Shown here one piece after another: positions 21,833-33,425 of a DNA stretch of 64,000 nucleotides. The notes below the pieces were generated by a model. It ran no database searches and had not been told where the DNA came from. It saw only the letters and a program-made list of their open reading frames with translations. Source of the stretch: Exophiala sp. HKRS030 (Eukaryota; Ascomycota; Eurotiomycetes; Chaetothyriales; Herpotrichiellaceae); the NCBI GenBank assembly GCA_023897205.1, contig JAHWDD010000004.1, positions 3,968,001 through 4,032,000 of the forward strand, written 5' to 3'. Made by a program: the position numbers and the translations under genes. The stretch's first letter is position 1. Each line of letters begins with the position of its first letter.

Positions 21833-23110
21833 ATGTCGCTTCTCTCCCTCGGCTCGCGCCTGAATGTGCATTGGCGGATACTGGTCCTGATCTTCGTGGC
21901 CGTCATTTCCTCCTACACCATCCTCCATACTTTGGCGCCAACACATCTCAAAGGTGGCTGGAACCGAATCATCCCATCATCCTCAGTCTCAACATCATGC
22001 CCGTCCGGCCATGCGAATCAACACCTCACCAAGCCCGATGGAGTCAAAGTCATCGGTATGGTCTTTTACGGCCGTCGCGACCGAAGCCAGATCCTTCACT
22101 GCTTCTTGATGCGGAATTTGGTCGACAACGGAGGATGGCTCGATGAAGTCCAATGGATTCGCAACACCGACAACGAAGCCGACCTGCAATATCTCGATGA
22201 AATTTTAATCCAGACCCCTCGATACAAACAAGTCCATCAAGAAAGGACCAAAGACCAAGGCTACAGCGATGCATGGTCCAAACTCGACCCGGGCCAAATC
22301 TACGTCAAAATTGACGATGACTTGGTCTGGATGGCCGACGACGCCATTCCACGTCTTGTAACCACCAAACTCGAACATCCCGAATACCTCGTCGTCTCGG
22401 CCAACATGATCAATTCACCCCTCTTGGGTTGGCTACACTACCGCATGGGCGCCGTACACCCCTACCTTCCAGCCTATAACTCGTTCACTGATTCTCCATC
22501 ATCGTTCGAAGAGATCTCTGCTGGGACTACGGAGCAAACCCAGGGCGTGACTCGTGTCTCGTGGAAACACATCGACCATCCCGCCTGGACAGGCCCGGAT
22601 AGTTTTTCCTTCCCACACGAAGAACCACCACCTCTCGAGGGTCATGCGTGGCTCCGATTGCTCGAAACCCAGGAATCCAGAACCCACCAACTCCGTCGCA
22701 CGCCCGTCATCAACACGACCTACGAAACCTGGGGTCCCGGTCTCAAATCCTGGTCCATCGCCGCCCAACACCATTACTCCTTTCTCGAGAACCTGCACGA
22801 CGATAACCTCCACCTCTACAAATTCGCCCCTGACGCCAAACCGTGGATCACCGACTACGACCGGCTCAGCATCAACTTCATCGCCATCAACTCCACCGAG
22901 ATCCTCACCCATCTCCCCATCCCCGACGACGTCGTCGACGAAGAATGGTTGACCGTCACGCTGCCGAGACAGATTGGCAAAAGTGTCGCCGTCGACACCC
23001 AAGCCCTCGGTGTCCATTTCAGCTTCTTCTTCCAGGGACAGCTCACTTCGACGGATCTACTGGGTCGGTACCTCGATTATGCCAAGGAAAATGTCTGTCT
23101 GAAATCATGA
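21833..23110 (+). CDS. Conserved fungal glycosyltransferase-like protein with DDD motif
   Basis: 425 aa, single exon. N-terminal membrane helix at about residues 16-32 (ILVLIFVAVISSYTILHTL), then a short stem. The core runs KVIGMVFYGRRDRSQILHCF, LVDNGGWLDEVQWIRNTDNEADLQYLDE and, near residues 155-170, QIYVKIDDDLVWMADDAIP. The Asp cluster looks like a DxD nucleotide-sugar/metal site, and the GRRD and NTDN motifs fit a GT-A fold. NSPLLGWLHYRMGAVHPYLP is also strongly patterned. I recognise it as a widespread uncharacterised fungal family, not as a specific enzyme. Likely a Golgi type II protein. Confidence 0.75.
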   Translation: MSLLSLGSRLNVHWRILVLIFVAVISSYTILHTLAPTHLKGGWNRIIPSSSVSTSCPSGHANQHLTKPDGVKVIGMVFYGRRDRSQILHCFLMRNLVDNGGWLDEVQWIRNTDNEADLQYLDEILIQTPRYKQVHQERTKDQGYSDAWSKLDPGQIYVKIDDDLVWMADDAIPRLVTTKLEHPEYLVVSANMINSPLLGWLHYRMGAVHPYLPAYNSFTDSPSSFEEISAGTTEQTQGVTRVSWKHIDHPAWTGPDSFSFPHEEPPPLEGHAWLRLLETQESRTHQLRRTPVINTTYETWGPGLKSWSIAAQHHYSFLENLHDDNLHLYKFAPDAKPWITDYDRLSINFIAINSTEILTHLPIPDDVVDEEWLTVTLPRQIGKSVAVDTQALGVHFSFFFQGQLTSTDLLGRYLDYAKENVCLKS

Positions 23111-23870
23111 GCTCTGCTCTCCGACGACCGCGGCCGAGGAATGAATAAAGTGCCTTCAAGGAGCCTCGTGCATCCTGAAACGAATCTTTTTGGACGTCCT
23201 AGAATAAACATCCTGGGCTTTACGAGCCTCTACGAACATGCTAACGCTACTGTAAGCCTTCTCGCAAAATGGGAGTGTACAGGTCATTTCATGTCAGGTC
23301 GTGTCGGGTCAGTCGAGACCGAGCAACACTCTGCGTCCAGTTCGTTTCCCAATATTTCCAGCATTGCGCAGCACGAATAGGCAAACGGGACGGATTCATG
23401 TTTGGCATTCAGAAAATATCATGTATATGTGTACCGATAAATTATAATAACCTACCCAAGGAGCCGAGAGCGACGACGGTGCGCAAGTCAACGGACTATG
23501 TGATGGTTGCGTGACGCGGAAAAGCATGTATCGTGGCACCAACACTTCTCATAAGTGATGGTAGAAACGGGTCACGATAGGTTCAGAGTACTTATACAAC
23601 CATAGCATACCCTATATACTCCATACATGAGTATACATATCTAATGACGACTGGAATGCCGAATGCAAGTATATGTAATCTAAAAAAACATAAATCTTTC
23701 GAATCTGGGAAATGTCTCTGCGTTGAACAAGCATACATATCTCTGTGAACCCATACTATAACTCCGATTGGAAATGTGTACATAGAAAAACCCCATGGAT
23801 ATCTCATCATAAATCATCGTTCGTTTACAAAAAAAGACCCATCCACCATTCCGCAACGAAATCTCGGGGT
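23111..23870. other. Intergenic, 760 bp, two gene ends converge here
   Basis: 3' regions of the plus-strand DxD protein and the minus-strand STAND-like protein. AT-rich from about 23400 to 23850. No gene or repeat supported. Confidence 0.6.
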
Positions 23871-26378
23871 CTAGAGCTTCAATTTCTTCCACATACTCTT
23901 CGCCGCGGCCCAACCATCTCCTGACTTCGACGAGACACTCACACTGGACTGTGCATTCGAGCTGGTCCTGGTGTTCCTCCGGTCTGGATTCGTAAAACCA
24001 GTCTGCGCCGTGTTGGCCCGCGGTGACGGATCGAGAGGACGTGTTCCGAGCTCTTTGTCGATGGTAGATTGCCTTTTCGTGTTTCTCCTCGGTGTCGCCG
24101 TGCTGGGAGAGTGTTCCGATTCCGCGCCATTCAAAGAGACCTCGAAACCCCAGTCGTGGTCGAGATCGATCCGTGGGGCAGACGTTTGGCTGAAAGTGGT
24201 ACTGGTGGTGGACCTTCGAGGGCCCAGAGAGGCTCCAGGATCCGAGGTGAATGCCCTCACCGGTCTGTCCTGGCGGTGGGCGATCTCCCTGAGTGCATTG
24301 TGTTGGTCGGTCACCTGCTTGGCTCGTATGTAGAACCTAATCCGAAGCTCGTGGTGGAACCTGTCCTTCTCGGCCAGGGTTTTGAACCTGAGGAGGATGT
24401 GTTGTGTTTCCTTGACCTCGAGCTTCCGGAACTGTTCGCCTCGGGGCAGTCGGAACGGCAACAGGTTAAAGGTGGTGGGATCGGGAAGTCCTCTTTCGTT
24501 ACACTCGGTGAATAGGATCCGGATGGGAATCGGCTTGTTGCCCCGTCGGCGGAGGCAAATGTAAGAACAGTTGTCGTAGTTGGAGTGACACTTGCACATG
24601 CTCGTGTCGATGTTGATGGACGTCTCCAGGTCTACGAACATGATGGCAAATCTCTGGCCATGCTTTTCGTCCGTGAACTGGGTCGTCATCAACAACGCCG
24701 GGTGCCTGATGCTTTCTGCCTCCAACCCGTCACCGACTTGGCTGATGCTGGCAGAAGCCCCAATCGACTCGATATAGCTGCTCTGCCGCGAACGGGCACT
24801 CTGATTACTGAACGACTCTGTCGGTGATCCGACCGACGACGCATCAGGGGCTTGCGGAGTTGGGATGGGATCCTGCCAGAGTTGTACCCGCGCTTTACAA
24901 TCGAGAGCAGCAGCAGCCTTGTTGAATTCGCAGGTGATGTTTGACTGGTCATGTGAGACATCGTACCCCGTCAATGCCGTCTGGGTCGCGAGGGCGTCCT
25001 CCAGACACTTGAACTTGAAGAGATACTCTAATTTTCGATAGTAGACCGCCAGCTCGAAGCATGGGTCTTTCAAGGTCGGCATGGCATAACGTGGGATCAA
25101 TTGGTCTTGTTCGGTGTAGATCATGAGAGGGTAAACAACCTCGCGCCCTTCGGCCGTGATCTTCTCATGTACAAGGCGGAAGTCGGTTGTTGACCGCCGA
25201 AAAAGCATCAGCGACTCCGACGGCTGGTCGTTCCTGGAGGCGAGCTGCAAGCGAAGAAGCTCCTGTTCGTTCGCCTGGGCCGCGGTAAGATCAAGCTCAG
25301 GCGCGACTTCCTCCTCTTCCGGCGGAGTCCAAATTAAGAACATCGACTCGGGAAGGGCCATCAGTATCTCATCGCTGTATGACATGATGTCTTGATCCCG
25401 GAGACGGATCTCAATTGCCTGCTCGACCTGGTGCACGGCACGTTTGTAGTAATAGGCTGCGCAAGCACGAGTATAACCCTTGCTCTTCTTGAGGCGAGCA
25501 AGCAACCACCGTGTCTTCAGCAGCGACAAGTACATCTCCGGGGTTTGTTCTCTGCCTTCGAAACTCTGCTCGAAGTGTAGGAGTAGGGCGTCAAACCCTT
25601 CGCTTAATGGAAATTCACCGCTGGTCGCCAGGGCAGGAGGAGCGAACACTCTCATTGATTCTTCGAATCTGGCTTCGATCGCTGGGCTCGCATGACATGT
25701 ATCCTCGGGCCCAAGTGAGGCCGCTGGTTCAAGACCGGCAAGGACACCAACCAAGCTTGCATGGAACTTTCTCATTTCTTGCTGCATGTCTTTCTGCAGA
25801 TTCACTGTCCTCAGAGAGATGTCGAACAGGTCGTCGATCCTAGCATCGAAGTTGGTCAAGAGGTCGATGCTGAGTCGGTCAATCACGAGCTTGATCTTCG
25901 TCGAGTGCATGTGGATGCGACTGCGCAACGAATCGATCTTTTGATCTTGCTGGGTCGCATGCCACAGCATGTTGTCACCAAAGTTGCTCCTTTTCCCGAG
26001 CAGCCCTCGATGCTTTAGGAGGAAGACTTGACATTCTTTCAGAGTCTCCTCAAAATCTCCGGTCATGCGTTGACGCTCCCTCTCGAACTCTTGCTCGCCA
26101 GGGTGATGGGCACCCTTTTGAGCGGCGAGGGCGCCATTCTGGTAACGCCTAGCCGCCTCTGCCAACGAGGTGTCGAGCTGTTTGAGAAGCTTTTCAAAAT
26201 CCTTGATTTCTTTACGGAAGTTCTGGAATCGGTAGTCTGTAACAGTCAGAACGAGCTCTACCTGGGACCAGTCTTCACACTTACCGGCTCTATTGTCTTC
26301 TACGAAGTTGATTTCATAGATCTTCTTTGCTAAGGCGACACCAGCAATTATGTCGTTCGCGCCAAAGTCAAGCGCCAT
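23871..26378 (-). CDS. Large protein resembling fungal STAND N-terminal domains, no NTPase domain seen
   Basis: Exons 26378-26285 and 26236-23871; about 819 aa. The ATG at 26378 opens MALDFGANDIIAGVALAKKIYEI, like the N-terminal domain of many fungal NACHT/ankyrin proteins. The 48-nt intron (26284-26237) has a GTAAGT donor, TTCTGAC branch point and TTACAG acceptor and is 3n without a stop, so it can be mistaken for coding; removing it gives VEDNRADYRFQNFRKEIKDF. Helical segments fill residues 40-330. No Walker A, NB-ARC, ankyrin or WD repeats are visible. Residues about 540-700 hold a Cys/His cluster (SMCKCHSNYDNCSYICLRRRG) in a possible beta domain, and the C-terminus is Ser/Thr/Arg-rich with WAAAKSMWKKLKL at the end. 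Function unknown; an NLR-like accessory or signalling adaptor is only one possibility. Confidence 0.75.
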   Translation of the reverse strand: MALDFGANDIIAGVALAKKIYEINFVEDNRAGKCEDWSQVELVLTVTDYRFQNFRKEIKDFEKLLKQLDTSLAEAARRYQNGALAAQKGAHHPGEQEFERERQRMTGDFEETLKECQVFLLKHRGLLGKRSNFGDNMLWHATQQDQKIDSLRSRIHMHSTKIKLVIDRLSIDLLTNFDARIDDLFDISLRTVNLQKDMQQEMRKFHASLVGVLAGLEPAASLGPEDTCHASPAIEARFEESMRVFAPPALATSGEFPLSEGFDALLLHFEQSFEGREQTPEMYLSLLKTRWLLARLKKSKGYTRACAAYYYKRAVHQVEQAIEIRLRDQDIMSYSDEILMALPESMFLIWTPPEEEEVAPELDLTAAQANEQELLRLQLASRNDQPSESLMLFRRSTTDFRLVHEKITAEGREVVYPLMIYTEQDQLIPRYAMPTLKDPCFELAVYYRKLEYLFKFKCLEDALATQTALTGYDVSHDQSNITCEFNKAAAALDCKARVQLWQDPIPTPQAPDASSVGSPTESFSNQSARSRQSSYIESIGASASISQVGDGLEAESIRHPALLMTTQFTDEKHGQRFAIMFVDLETSINIDTSMCKCHSNYDNCSYICLRRRGNKPIPIRILFTECNERGLPDPTTFNLLPFRLPRGEQFRKLEVKETQHILLRFKTLAEKDRFHHELRIRFYIRAKQVTDQHNALREIAHRQDRPVRAFTSDPGASLGPRRSTTSTTFSQTSAPRIDLDHDWGFEVSLNGAESEHSPSTATPRRNTKRQSTIDKELGTRPLDPSPRANTAQTGFTNPDRRNTRTSSNAQSSVSVSSKSGDGWAAAKSMWKKLKL

Positions 26379-27152
26379 CACAGCCGATTACTAAGCGAAA
26401 AGACAGGGCCCAGGCTGATCTCGGAATTGGCCCGAGGCTGAGCACCTCAAGGTCGATGCAGAGAAGACGTGAGTTGAATTGGTCGTGATCGCAGCGTTCG
26501 AGGGTTCAAGTTATTGTTACAAAGAGTCGAAAAACAATCAACCTGCACAATGGTAATACAAATAGGAAAGCAGAACAGCTGCCATGTCGACCATTTCGTG
26601 ACCCATCCCTCCCTTCCGATCTTGCAAGTCTCGCTGGTCGTCTAACTTATCATCGGACGAAAAGCCAAGGATGGCTTTGGCCTCCTGGAGGGCACCAGTT
26701 GTCCCGACGCGTCTTGGAAATGCAGTCCAACATCAACTTCAGTCGGGATGCGAACCATCATCCATCCGTTGTTCCGCTGCTCTGCCTCCACAAAGTTCGG
26801 TTGCCTTTTCTTTAGCCTCGCTACACGATGCCAGATTAGCGGTACGCAGATTATAGTACATTTCTCGGCAAGCGAAGTGGTAGCTGTATGCGGGTCGACA
26901 TCGCCTCACTCGCCTGCTAGCCTCTAGGCATGGCGCTCTCTGCCATGTCACTTTCCTGATCGCGGCCAGTCACGACGAGGCTGGGCAAGACGATATCTGC
27001 CTTGTGGTAGCCATGTGACGACGGTATGGCGAACAGTATGGCTCTGGCTAGGTAGCAAAGCAGCCATTTCAAACAGTTAAAAGCCCAGGTTCACTTGACT
27101 CTCCCCCTTGGACTCACGCGCATCAAACATACCCTGAACAGAGACATACACA
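26379..27152. other. Intergenic, 774 bp, divergent promoter region
   Basis: Between two gene starts on opposite strands. Short frames only; nothing else noticed. Confidence 0.6.
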
Positions 27153-29325
27153 ATGGTATTGACTGCTAACGAGGCAGCGCTCCTGGGAATCGCGGGAGTA
27201 GAAGACTTCGACTTTCGGCACCAGAGGCTCGAAGTGTCGCCCCCAAGCAAGATCGGGAAATGGACGATTGTTGCTCTGATCTTGAACAGAACGATTGGCT
27301 CGGGGATCTTCCTAACGCCGCATAGAGTCCTTGCAGGGACCGGGTGCGTTGGTGGCGCCCTATTTCTATGGCTGCTAGGAGCACTGATCTCTATCTGTGG
27401 GCTCTACGTGTGGTTGGAATGCGGTCTATCAATACCGCAAGGAACACCCCAAGGAGAAACAGAGCCTCGTGGGATGACTAGGTCAGGGGGTGAGAAGAAC
27501 TATGTGAGCCCGAACTCCTGAAGCAGCATGTTCCGATTCTAACTCAATATTCCAGCTCGAGTTCATGTTTCCAAATGCCAGAGCACGATTGCCACACATA
27601 AGAACCACATGCATTTTCAGTATCATGTTCATTCTCATGTATAACCTGAGCGGGTTCGTTGCAACAGGCACGCAACGCTTTTTCTATTCAAGCTAACGTA
27701 CTCAGAAACGCCATTTCCTTTGGGATACAGGTATTGATCGCTTCTGGGGTGTATGAGCCGAGTAGCGGCGAGGCTCCAGACAGAGGTCAAGTTGTTGGTA
27801 TTGCAATTGGTACCCTATCGTTCGTTATTATTGTCCACATGTTCTCGCGACGAGGTGGTATATTGATCAACAATATCTTCGCAATCATCAAGGTTATGCT
27901 ACTTGTCAGCATTATCGCCTTAGGAATTGCCAAAGCCGGTGGTGCTTTTCCGGCCACGGGGAAAGCGCCATTGGACAATTTCACAGCCAATGTCTTTGTC
28001 ACGAACAGGAAAGATCCCGCAAGCTGGTCAAATTCCCTCATACTTTGCATGTACTCTTTCTCCGGATTCGACCAACCCTTCTACGTCAGTATCTCAGACT
28101 TCCCTAGACGGTCCGCCGCTTGCTGACACCATTGCAGATCATGGCTGAGACAAAAAGCCCCCGAAGATACTTTCCGAAGTATACCGTCCTGGCTCTGTGC
28201 ATTACAGCTGTTCTCTTCATGCTTGTGAACGTCGCATATGTGGGTCGAGTGTCCTTGAGAGTCGTCTTCGGCTAACTGACCTGATAGCTCTTTGCTGTAC
28301 CGAAGAGTGCAGTCATACCTTCCACGGCCAGGGAGCTCCCCACTAGCATTGACATGGCCACGTTGTTCTTCGAGCACTTGTTTCAGGATCAGAATCAGGC
28401 GAGACGAGCGATGGCTGGTCTGATCGCTACGTCTATCTTTGGCAATTTGGTCGTCATGACATTTACAGCTGCCAGAGTCAAACAAGAAATCGCCAAAGAA
28501 GGAATTCTGCCCAAATCTCTCATCTTTGCTTCCTCATACTCCACTCCATGGGGCATGTGGAAAAAATACCTTCACGGCGATGATGTTCGCGTTGAGGACC
28601 TGGAACAGGCACCAACTGCAGCATTCGTACTCCACTGGTTCACCTCGGTGCTACTCATTCTGGTCACAATCCCGGTCGGTGATCCTCGGAAGGCATATTC
28701 GGCACTGGTTTCGCTGTATTCGTATACCATGGTCACGCTGATTGGCCTTTGGGTGTCCTACGGTCTTCTTCTCATCAAGATCAAAAAGGAGCCATGGCGC
28801 TGGCAAGATCGTCGACGATATCGTCCTTGGCTGAGTCCTGCACACGCCATCATATATGCCGTGGCCAGCCTCTTCATGATGGTCACAGCCTTTGTCCCTC
28901 CTCCCAAGGGCTCTCCATTCCACGACAGTGTTACAGGGTTCCAATGGTACATCGTTCCCGCAATAGGAATCACAGCCCCATTTTGGGGTATCCTGTGGTA
29001 CTGGGGTCTTCGACTCTATGAGAGATGCAAAAAGTGTCAACTCGTAGTTGAACGTAAACCTACCTGGATGAGAGACCCAGACTGTCCATCGGAATATGTG
29101 CAAAAGGCAGAGTTCGTCGATCACAATTGGGAGATCAGACCAAAAGCCGGCAAAGATTTCAGTTTTGGGAGAGAAAAGAACCGCGCGGTGACAAGAGAAC
29201 GCGAGACATCTCCTTTTGGGAGCGATGTTGAAACCGACGAAGGAGGGTTATTCGGAAGGAGGCAAAGACGTGACAGGCGAACAATGAGCGAGGGCAGGAG
29301 AGTGTCTTTTGGCTTTGAAGAATAG
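27153..29325 (+). CDS. Amino-acid permease, APC superfamily (LAT/MUP1-like)
   Basis: Five exons: 27153-27503, 27556-27653, 27706-28084, 28138-28239, 28288-29325; 655 aa. Twelve-helix APC protein. Helix 1 carries the substrate-site signature NRTIGSGIFLTP; LWLLGALISICGLYVWLECGLSIPQ and RSGGEKNYLEFMF follow, as in the LAT/MUP1 branch. Intron 2 uses a GTTCGT donor with a perfect GCTAAC branch point and joins LSG to NAISFGIQVLIASG. Read without it, the region would look frameshifted, but it is intact. Conserved SFSGFDQPFYIMAETKSPRRYFPKY and VPKSAVIP lie in the middle. The C-terminal 90 residues are a charged cytosolic tail. Substrate unknown; broad or methionine-type uptake is plausible. Confidence 0.85.
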
Positions 29326-29976
29326 GCGCGAGCTCCGAGAGTATGTGTGGTAGCAGATATTTTAGTGAATGTCAAAGTGCGTTGAGTATTGTATCTTGTG
29401 TTCTCAATCCTCTGTTCTGTGTCTTCTGTTTTTGTCTAACATATAACAACTCTGCAAGGCTGTGGAACTGCAGCCGATATCGCAGATAACGACGGGTAAG
29501 CGAGCCAATCGATTGGCTGTCGCAGACTCTCAGCCTCGTCTCCCCCACCAACCACAAGTACGAGAACGAAATACGTGATTCTCCGAGAAAAAAACAATTA
29601 AAAAAAATAAAAGCGCAAATCCACCATTGACCCCTCATTGCATTGATTGATTGAGGGAAAACTAAAGTCGAATCGTGGAGTCTGCGCCAGTCCACTGCCT
29701 GCTATTCGCAATTGGTCTTGGTCTCTTGTTGAATTATGACTTGCAACAGTCAATGTTTGTTGAACTGCGCATTGTGATTGTCACTTGAAGGACCTGCACT
29801 TGTATGCGAAGTTTGGCGATCACATTGGAAGCTCTCGCTGCCTCATTCTCTCTCTCATACCTATCTACCTGACACGTCCATCTCCCTTCCTACACTCATA
29901 CCTACCTAACCTCAGTCCACGCATTACTTTCCCGTTCCCTTAAACCTCCGCCGACCGTCCGACCCAGCTGATCACC
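29326..29976. other. Intergenic, 650 bp, promoter and leader of ADE12
   Basis: The last 150 bp (about 29830-29976) are strongly pyrimidine-rich on the plus strand, as in leaders of highly expressed fungal genes. No gene supported. Confidence 0.6.
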
Positions 29977-31418
29977 ATGCCGGTCACCGTCGTTCTGGGC
30001 GCCCAGTGGGGCGATGAAGGCAAGGGCAAGCTGATTGACATCCTCTCCCAGTCGGCCAACATGGTCTGCCGAGCTGCCGGCGGCAACAACGCAGGGCACA
30101 CCATCGTCGCCAACGGCGTCACCTACGACTTCCACATCCTCCCGTCCGGCTTGATCAACCCCTCCTGCGAGACCAACCTCATCGGCGCGGGCTGTGTCGT
30201 CCACATCCCCAGCTTCTTCAAGGAACTGAAGGCGCTGGAGGAAAAGGGCCTGCAGGGGGTGCGCGACCGCATCAAGATCAGCCACCGAGCCACGATCTGC
30301 TTCGACCTCCACGCCGTCATCGACGGCGTCGTGGAGGACCACCACAAGAAGGTCGAGGAGGGCAAGGGCATGATCGGCACCACCCGCAAAGGCATCGGCC
30401 CCAGCTACGGCGGCAAGGTCACCAGGAAAGGCGTGAGCATGTGGATGCTGGTCAACGAAGAGCAACAGTGGGAGAAGAAGCTCCGGGAGTTTGACGCCGA
30501 GTGCCGGAAACTCTACGGCGACGCCGCGCTGCAAGGCTACGACGTCGAGGACGAGGTCTCCAGGCTGCGTGGCTACCGCGAGGAACTGCGCAAGTACGTC
30601 GTGCACCAGGTCCCGCTGCTCGCGCAGGGTCTGGGCCGCATGGGTGTCGCCGAGAAATTGCCCGAGGGCGAGGCTGCCCGACAGGCCAACGTCTTGATCG
30701 AAGGCGCCAACGGCGCCCTCCTCGACATCGACCACGGGACCTACCCTTACGTGACCTCCAGCAACACCGGCCTCGGTGGTGTCCTCACGGGCCTCGCGGG
30801 CGTGGGTCCTCGGACTCTCACGTCCCCCGGGAGCAACGTCGTCGGTGTGGTCAAGGCGTACACGACGCGAGTCGGTTCCGGCCCTTTCCCTACAGAGCTT
30901 TCCGCCGCCATCTCCCCCGTCGACGCGGACTACGGCGTCAAACTGCAGGAGATCGGACGAGAGTTTGGCGTGACGACGGGCCGGAGACGGCGGTGCGGCT
31001 GGCTCGACCTGGTCTGCCTCAAGTACTCGGCGTTTTTGAACGAATACACGCAGTTGAACCTGACGAAGCTCGACGTGCTCGACTCGTTCGACGAGATCAG
31101 GGTGGCGACGAGCTACAAGCTGGGCGGTGTCGTCATGGACGACTTCCCCGTCGCCCCGGAGGAGTTTGAGAAGCTGGAAATCACATACAAGACCTTCCCC
31201 GGCTGGAAGACGAGTACCACGGGGTGCAAGTCCTTCGAGAGTTTACCGGCCAAGGCCAAGGAGTACGTCGAGTATGTTGAGCGCGAGGTTGGCATCCCGA
31301 TCAAGTGGATCGGTACAGGTACGTTGATACCCTCAAGCCCGTCCTTCGAGCCATGTTTCTCGATACTGACCGTCACGCGTGTATAGGACCCCGCCGAGAA
31401 GATATGATTGTCAGGTAG
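29977..31418 (+). CDS. ADE12: Adenylosuccinate synthetase
   Basis: Exons 29977-31318 and 31387-31418; 457 aa. Catalyses GTP-dependent joining of IMP and aspartate to adenylosuccinate, the first AMP-specific step of purine synthesis, in the cytosol. GAQWGDEGKGK (residues 8-18, catalytic Asp13), NNAGHT with His41, GTTRKGIGPSY, the IMP/GTP sites LIEGANGALLDIDHGTYPYVTSS and the aspartate-loop VTTGRRRRCGWLD are all present. The short last exon supplies the family end IGTGPRREDMIVR; donor GTACGT, acceptor TATAG. GC use at third positions is very high compared with neighbouring genes. Length is slightly above the usual 430-440. Confidence 0.97.
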
Positions 31419-31630
31419 TTCTCGCCCCATAGAAGCAACAAGATTTTTGAGGATATGGAGCAGTCTGCGGATGTTTCATTGAAGAATTGCATTTGTACAT
31501 ATGCGGTCTTTTTGGGCGGCCAACTGCCACGCCAAAAAGTTTTCAAGAATGCTGGAAGCATGGGTATCTTACTCCTCCGCCGCGCGCTAGAATAGACTAA
31601 AACTGGGAATTTGTCTGGTCTGTTTTATTT

Positions 31631-32309
31631 TTACAGGACCGCCACTACACCTGCAATGGCAATGACCGCCGCCGCAAAGCTTCCTACTTGACGCGGATCA
31701 GACGCCGCGTTGCCCGTGGCCGAAGCGCCTTCTGCATTCGTCGAGGATGCCGAACCGCCTGTAGCAGTTGCCGATGAGCCTGTCGGGGCCGAGTTGCCAG
31801 TTGTGACGATCGTACTGCCGGATACGACGGTGGTGTAGACAAAGGTACCGGAAGATGAAGAGGGGCCTTTGGTAGTAGTTGCAGTGGCCGTGAAGGGGGC
31901 TGCTCAGATGATAAAAAAAAAGAGGTTCGTTAGCCATCGTTACACCTGACACAAGGGGAAGAAAGAGTGTGAAGGGGGTTCTGCAAAGTTGTGTACGTGA
32001 CAAACAGGTACATGCGTAGAGCAGAGCAGAGCAGAGCACAGGGAGACGAGAAGACGTACCAACGCTGGAACCTGCCGACGAGCATGTTGCGATGAAGGCA
32101 GATTGAGCCGCGGATTTGTTGGAGGAGCCACTGCACAAGCTGTTGATGGCGGATTGGACTTTTGTGGCTTCGTCACCGCAGATGGAAGAGAGGTCTGTCG
32201 GGTTGTCTTGAGTGTTGACGGCACCGAGGAGACAACCTGGAGGCGTGGCTGCCAGGCCGCGGGTGCCGAAGAGGGCCAGAACTGTCGGTAGGACGAGTGT
32301 GGCCTTCAT
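31631..32309 (-). CDS. GPI-anchored cell-wall protein, four-cysteine type
   Basis: Exons 32309-32060 and 31899-31631; 172 aa. Signal peptide MKATLVLPTVLALFGTRGLA, then a compact domain with four Cys (PPGCLLGAVNTQDNPTDLSSIC ... LCSG ... ATCSSAG), a Thr/Ser-rich stalk, and a hydrophobic end (FAAAVIAIAGVVAVL) after NAASD, fitting GPI attachment. This resembles small fungal GPI wall proteins starting TPPGCLL; it is not a standard eight-Cys CFEM domain. The 160-nt intron is long for the window and carries AGAGC repeats. Tail to tail with ADE12 (212 bp). Confidence 0.82.
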
Positions 32310-33425
32310 TTTGTTTTGAGGGGGGGTTTGGATGTGATGGTGGTATTAAATCTGTGGTGTTTCCTTGCTCTTTTCTTTCCTTCTCTTCGAGACGTCTAGC
32401 GTGTGTATTCGAAGGAATTCTAGGTGTTTTTGATCTTGTGAGAGTAACTCGAATGACGCTGGATATCGGATATGTTGACTTGACGCGTGGGTCAGGTTTG
32501 GTGCAGCAAGTGAAAGAGTGCGCAAAAGGAAGGACGAGAAAATAGTGGGGGGTTTGGTTCCGTCAAGGAATGACTTGGTCTGGTCTCTGAGTTCAGCAAA
32601 GGAGTGTGTGTGTACAAGAAAATTGAAAGAAAAGCAAATTCCTGGTCCTTTTGGTGGTGGTGGTTGGGAAAAAAACAGAAAACGCAATGAGTGTTGGGCT
32701 TGTGAGACTCTGGAAGACGATTGTAGAGCTGCCAATTCCATGTATCCATACGAGTATCAGTTGAAGCCCCCTGGATTCTGGGTCCGGGGCAAAGTAGCCC
32801 CGACACGTGATCGAGCTAGACCATATCAGGACCCATCTGACGTCGCCGCTCTTGGTACCCCGAAATTGAGAGATTCAAGGAAGCGCGGGGGAAGAGGAGG
32901 ATGTTGGCGAGATCTACATGCGACGAACCCTCAACGAAGGGTAATGATATGCTTGACGATTGGCGTAATTGTGCATCTGGATCTATTACTGCACAATCCA
33001 TCTACAGGGGTATAATCTTTGTGTGCAGGTACAAACACCCTGACCCGTAAGGGAAGACACCAAGTATTGCTTCCCTTCAAGTAATCTCAGGCGATAACAC
33101 CACCGACCTTGTTTCTGGCACTGAAAACAGAGAGTTATGACGATATAGCAAACACCACAAGGATCTCGCTTCGAGATGAGTTCGACGTGATATATACGAC
33201 CCATCGCTACGAGTCCTGCGATTTCACAAACACATCCACCGAGAGCAAAGGCGCAGCTCTTGATTCCGACGCTTTATGATACGTCCTCGTTGGAACCACC
33301 AGTCCAGCACTTTACGCGGCTCTGCTTTTGTCAAAAGGACCCTACATCAGGAGGGCAATCTATATCTATTTCGATTCACTTTTTCCTTGACGAGACAACA
33401 ACACCGACCATCTACCTAATCTACC
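32310..33425. other. Intergenic, 1.1 kb, divergent promoter region
   Basis: Between the starts of the GPI protein (minus) and the YFH7-like kinase (plus). Only unsupported frames up to about 165 codons in compositionally odd sequence. Confidence 0.6.

Noticed and set aside
27556..27780. Apparent frameshift in the amino-acid permease (stop after FFYSS in one frame, continuation in another)
   Set aside because: A 52-nt intron (27654-27705) with GTTCGT donor, GCTAAC branch point and CTCAG acceptor restores a continuous, correctly spaced permease sequence, so the gene is intact.
29902..30735. 277-codon minus-strand frame opposite ADE12
   Set aside because: Mirror of a GC3-rich coding strand; Val/Asp/Ala-rich with no domain.
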